From assembly GCF_030150205.1 (NCBI RefSeq), contig NZ_JASLGT010000033.1, positions 115,545 to 179,544 of the forward strand: a stretch of 64,000 nucleotides of DNA, in the 5' to 3' direction. The number at the start of each line of letters is the position of its first letter. Position 1 is the stretch's first letter. Under the pieces are notes generated by a model. That model ran no database searches, was not told the DNA's origin, and saw only the letters and a program-made list of their open reading frames with translations. This document shows positions 61,631-64,000 of this stretch, one piece after another. This DNA is from Niabella sp. (GTDB lineage Bacteria; Bacteroidota; Bacteroidia; Chitinophagales; Chitinophagaceae). The position numbers and the translations under genes are program-made.

Positions 61631-62755
61631 TTAGGAAATAGGGTTATGTGCAGCAGGCGGCACTGCTGTCAGGAAACGGTTTACAGCCTCCTTCAGCATA
61701 TTTGTTGTGTTGTAAATAGGTTCAGCATAGTGAAGTTGCTGTGCTTTTTCAAGCAAACGTTCCAGCTGGAATGTTTCCTGTGAACCGGCCACCGCAAGAT
61801 GTTCCCGGCTCAACAGTTCAGCAAGATATTCCTGTTCTGTTTGCCCGGGAGTAGGCACCAGGATCGGGCGGGCGCCTACTGCCTGTAAATCCATTACCGA
61901 GCTGTAACCGCTTCGGCAGATCACATATGCTGCCTCACAGATCAGCCGGTTCAGTGCTTCGGCTGGCAGGTGATCATATACCTGCGTATGACTCAATTCC
62001 GGAAGTGGCGGGCCACCGCCGTTTGGCAGTCCGCGCACTAATACCGTTGACGTTTCAAATGATTGCAGCTGCCTGCACACAATACGTTCAAAAAGGGAAC
62101 GCTGCGGTTCCGGACCCGATAAAAGGACGAGGATTTTTTCTTTTGTAATGGCTTCTTTTGATGGTTTCATCCTCGAAAGCGGCCCCAGGTATTCACAGGG
62201 AACCGAAGGCATCACCGCCGGATGGGAAAGATCGCCGGCAATACCAGGCCGTTCCATATAATCGGGGATCCAGCAACAGGAAAATTTGTTAATCCACCGG
62301 TAATTAATCCGCTGCGAAAGGGCTTCCATTATACTTCCCAGCGGATTTTTAACCCGCAGCTGGTGCGTGATAAAAACCGCAGGTACTGTCCTGTGATATA
62401 ATCCAAAACGGTTGTCGCTGATCACACCGTCGATATGATATTCCGCCACCACCTGTTGCAGCCACCGGTGCTCATGCCGGATCGCTTTCCATATGCCCGG
62501 GGTCTGTTTCAGCAACTTAAAGAGGAAGCCGCTTCTTTTTACCGCATAATGCACATTATACCCATCCAGGTGCAGGTATCGGATTTGCGGAAACTCTTTT
62601 TGCAACAACCCGCATTGCACGGCATTGCCGGCAGCGATCACTTGTGCGCCCTGGTTTATAAGCTCATAAATTACTGGTATGCATCGCGTTGTATGACCAA
62701 GTCCCCAATCAAGCGGAGCCACCAGGATTCGCTTTTTTTGCTGTTCCGCATTCAT
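61631..62755 (-). CDS. GT28-like glycosyltransferase
   Basis: A 374-residue GT-B fold protein. The N-terminal half shows ILVAPLDWGLGHTTRCIPVI, a nucleotide-sugar enzyme start, and the C-terminal half shows ILVLLSGPEPQRSLFE, YVICRSGYSSVMDLQAVG and PILVPTPGQTEQEYLAE, the donor-binding pattern of MurG-like/GT28 enzymes. Acceptor and sugar are unknown. Paralogues in Bacteroidota are often annotated only as glycosyltransferase or UDP-GlcNAc transferase-related. It is monocistronic. Confidence 0.82.
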   Translation of the reverse strand: MNAEQQKKRILVAPLDWGLGHTTRCIPVIYELINQGAQVIAAGNAVQCGLLQKEFPQIRYLHLDGYNVHYAVKRSGFLFKLLKQTPGIWKAIRHEHRWLQQVVAEYHIDGVISDNRFGLYHRTVPAVFITHQLRVKNPLGSIMEALSQRINYRWINKFSCCWIPDYMERPGIAGDLSHPAVMPSVPCEYLGPLSRMKPSKEAITKEKILVLLSGPEPQRSLFERIVCRQLQSFETSTVLVRGLPNGGGPPLPELSHTQVYDHLPAEALNRLICEAAYVICRSGYSSVMDLQAVGARPILVPTPGQTEQEYLAELLSREHLAVAGSQETFQLERLLEKAQQLHYAEPIYNTTNMLKEAVNRFLTAVPPAAHNPIS

Positions 62756-62866
62756 GAATTACCGGTTCTTTCCCAGCACTTACAGGAGAAAAATATTCTT
62801 GTACTGGATCAGAAAAAATCTTAATTTTATAGGTGTGAATGTCACATTTTTTTTGAGAACAACAAA

Positions 62867-63109
62867 ATGAACGATTATAGCCGCGATATTATCTTTTTAC
62901 TAAAAGAGAATGAATGTACTCCTGAGTACATCGACCAGGAGGTACAGTTTGTACACAAGGTTATCGCATGTGTAGATACGGATGAAGATTTTTGCACGGC
63001 ACATGAACTGGCTATGCGCAACCGTATTACCAATAAAAAAAGAAAGATCCTCAGAGCCATCAACCGGCCACAGTTAAAGGCTTTTGAATTCCTGATTAAT
63101 AAAAACTAG
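62867..63109 (+). CDS. Small conserved-looking protein, unknown
   Basis: An 80-residue soluble, charged protein, predicted mostly helical, with basic NRITNKKRKILRAIN near the middle and FEFLINKN at the end. No domain recognised. It precedes the yqgE/algH-like gene on the same strand by 67 bases and may be co-transcribed. Clear ATG and A-rich upstream bases support it as a gene. Confidence 0.6.
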   Translation: MNDYSRDIIFLLKENECTPEYIDQEVQFVHKVIACVDTDEDFCTAHELAMRNRITNKKRKILRAINRPQLKAFEFLINKN

Positions 63110-63176
63110 CCGGCTTCTACACCGTTTTCCGGCGCGTAATCACCCCCAGCCCATACGGGTTTCATAAAGAACAAAA

Positions 63177-63680
63177 ATGAGTATCAGCCCAGGCTCTGTA
63201 TTGATTAGCACCCCCGCAATGGATGATCCAAAATTCTGGCAGGCGGTATTGCTGATTACGGAGTACAATGCGGAAGGAGCCTTGGGTTTTATAGTGAACA
63301 AACCATTTCCAAGAACATTGAATGAGTTGGTTGAATTCCGCCATTCGGAACCGTTTAAATTATACGAAGGCGGGCCGGTTGACCAGGAGCATCTTTTCTT
63401 TATACACCGTCGCCCCGATCTGATCGAAGAAGGCGCACCGGTTCAGTCATCCGTTTATTCAGGAGGAAATTTTAAACAGGCCGTGATCCACATCAACCGG
63501 GCCCCGGGTGCGGCTCAGGATCTGAAATTATTTATTGGCTATTGCGGATGGGATACCGGCGAGCTTGAAACAGAAATAACCGATGGCTTCTGGCAGATTA
63601 TTCCCGGTTCCGCAGAACTGCTTTTCAGTTCAACAGAAGGGCTTTGGGAGGCACTATATACAAAGAATAGGCAGCTATAA
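63177..63680 (+). CDS. YqgE/AlgH family protein
   Basis: A 167-residue protein of the YqgE/AlgH (UPF0301) family. The landmarks are PGSVLISTPAMDDPKFWQAV, GALGFIVNKPF, LYEGGPVDQEHLFFIH, and LFIGYCGWDTGELETEI. The protein is cytoplasmic with no known catalytic motif; in Pseudomonas AlgH influences alginate regulation, but a general function is not established. Confidence 0.93.
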   Translation: MSISPGSVLISTPAMDDPKFWQAVLLITEYNAEGALGFIVNKPFPRTLNELVEFRHSEPFKLYEGGPVDQEHLFFIHRRPDLIEEGAPVQSSVYSGGNFKQAVIHINRAPGAAQDLKLFIGYCGWDTGELETEITDGFWQIIPGSAELLFSSTEGLWEALYTKNRQL

Positions 63681-63808
63681 TAGACCTCTTTCATAATTCA
63701 AGATTATAAATAGCAGCGATTAGATTCACCCTAAGGCCGAAACGCTTTCTTCTATTTCTGTAGGGATAGGCCATTATACCGATTAGACATTAATTTAATA
63801 TCTTTTTG

Positions 63809-63816
63809 TATATTTG
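63809..63816 (+). promoter_or_regulatory. -7 element four bases before the last gene
   Basis: TATATTTG, four bases (agtt), ATG at 63821. No clear -33 element. Confidence 0.45.
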
Positions 63817-63820
63817 AGTT

Positions 63821-64000
63821 ATGGGTAAATTAAAAGAGCTATTCATTAAAGAGAGCCTTCCAGAACTCCGTCATTTACAGAAGCAAAATCCTTCTCAGTT
63901 TAAGCGTGTTCAAATGTTGATTATAACAAAACAGCAGGGGAATATGAGTAAGTATGATTTGGCATTATTGTTAGGCTCCAGTCATAGCTCGATAGGTAAT
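63821..64000 (+). CDS. Helix-turn-helix protein, N-terminal part; possible IS630-type transposase
   Basis: The window ends after 60 codons. Visible residues include LKELFIKESLPELRHLQKQN, then a helix-turn-helix-like KYDLALLLGSSHSSIGN at the end. The early R-V-Q-M-L and late L-G-x-S-x-x-S-I pattern resembles the DNA-binding start of IS630-family transposases. The 140 bases before it show no terminal inverted repeat that I could recognise. Another DNA-binding protein is possible. Confidence 0.45.
   Translation, partial: MGKLKELFIKESLPELRHLQKQNPSQFKRVQMLIITKQQGNMSKYDLALLLGSSHSSIGN

Overview
The window reads as chromosome of a Bacteroidota member, most likely Chitinophagales/Chitinophagaceae. 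The grounds are two SusC/SusD outer-membrane pairs, families typical of the phylum (DUF4836, DUF4834, DUF5362, DUF4959/DUF5000, DUF4998, OmpP1/FadL), little Shine-Dalgarno use, and repeated occurrence of the Bacteroidota -7 promoter element TAnnTTTG. The genus assignment is inference. I found no tRNA, rRNA, CRISPR array or prophage. Both ends cut through genes.

Layout. 1-9500: a minus-strand polysaccharide utilisation locus (SusC, SusD, two discoidin-like surface lipoproteins, a GH29 alpha-L-fucosidase), with a divergent AraC regulator at 9762 and a FucP-like sugar symporter at 11622; together they suggest uptake and use of a fucose-containing glycan. 13154-16142: a cysteine-rich AraC regulator, lpxA, an overlapping ABC ATPase gene and a small B12-binding protein. 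16207-24341: proS, an aromatic-rich lipoprotein, a FadL porin, mutL, a Uma2 nuclease and a deoxyhypusine-synthase-like enzyme. 24404-24513: an unexplained structured element, possibly an RNA gene. 24529-36571: mostly minus-strand housekeeping (M28 peptidase, rpiB, tatC, CNNM protein, gmk, a SurA-like isomerase, and infB-nusA-rimP read from rimP). 36796-43073: small membrane proteins, a metal-linked cluster (merC, SCO, Fur), a P1 peptidase and a class IV aminotransferase. 43192-52709: rlmN, a low-molecular-weight tyrosine phosphatase, hisS carrying an in-frame heptamer-repeat insertion, a DUF4836-ABC-FtsX-DUF2461 run and purF. 52774-54520: three paralogous small membrane proteins with degraded gene tails between them. 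54521-60862: a seven-haem cytochrome lipoprotein and a second SusC/SusD pair. 61084 to the end: sixA-like phosphatase, a glycosyltransferase, a small protein, YqgE/AlgH and the start of a helix-turn-helix gene that may be a transposase.

Three signals cut across ordinary annotation. First, six genes have a perfect TAnnTTTG box exactly four bases before the start codon, which predicts leaderless mRNAs. Second, five sites carry degenerate repeats with a seven-base period; one lies inside hisS and one supplies the end of the phosphatase gene. Third, the 52774-54520 block looks like a recombining cassette array with duplicated junctions, as left by polymorphic toxin/immunity loci, although no toxin was identified.
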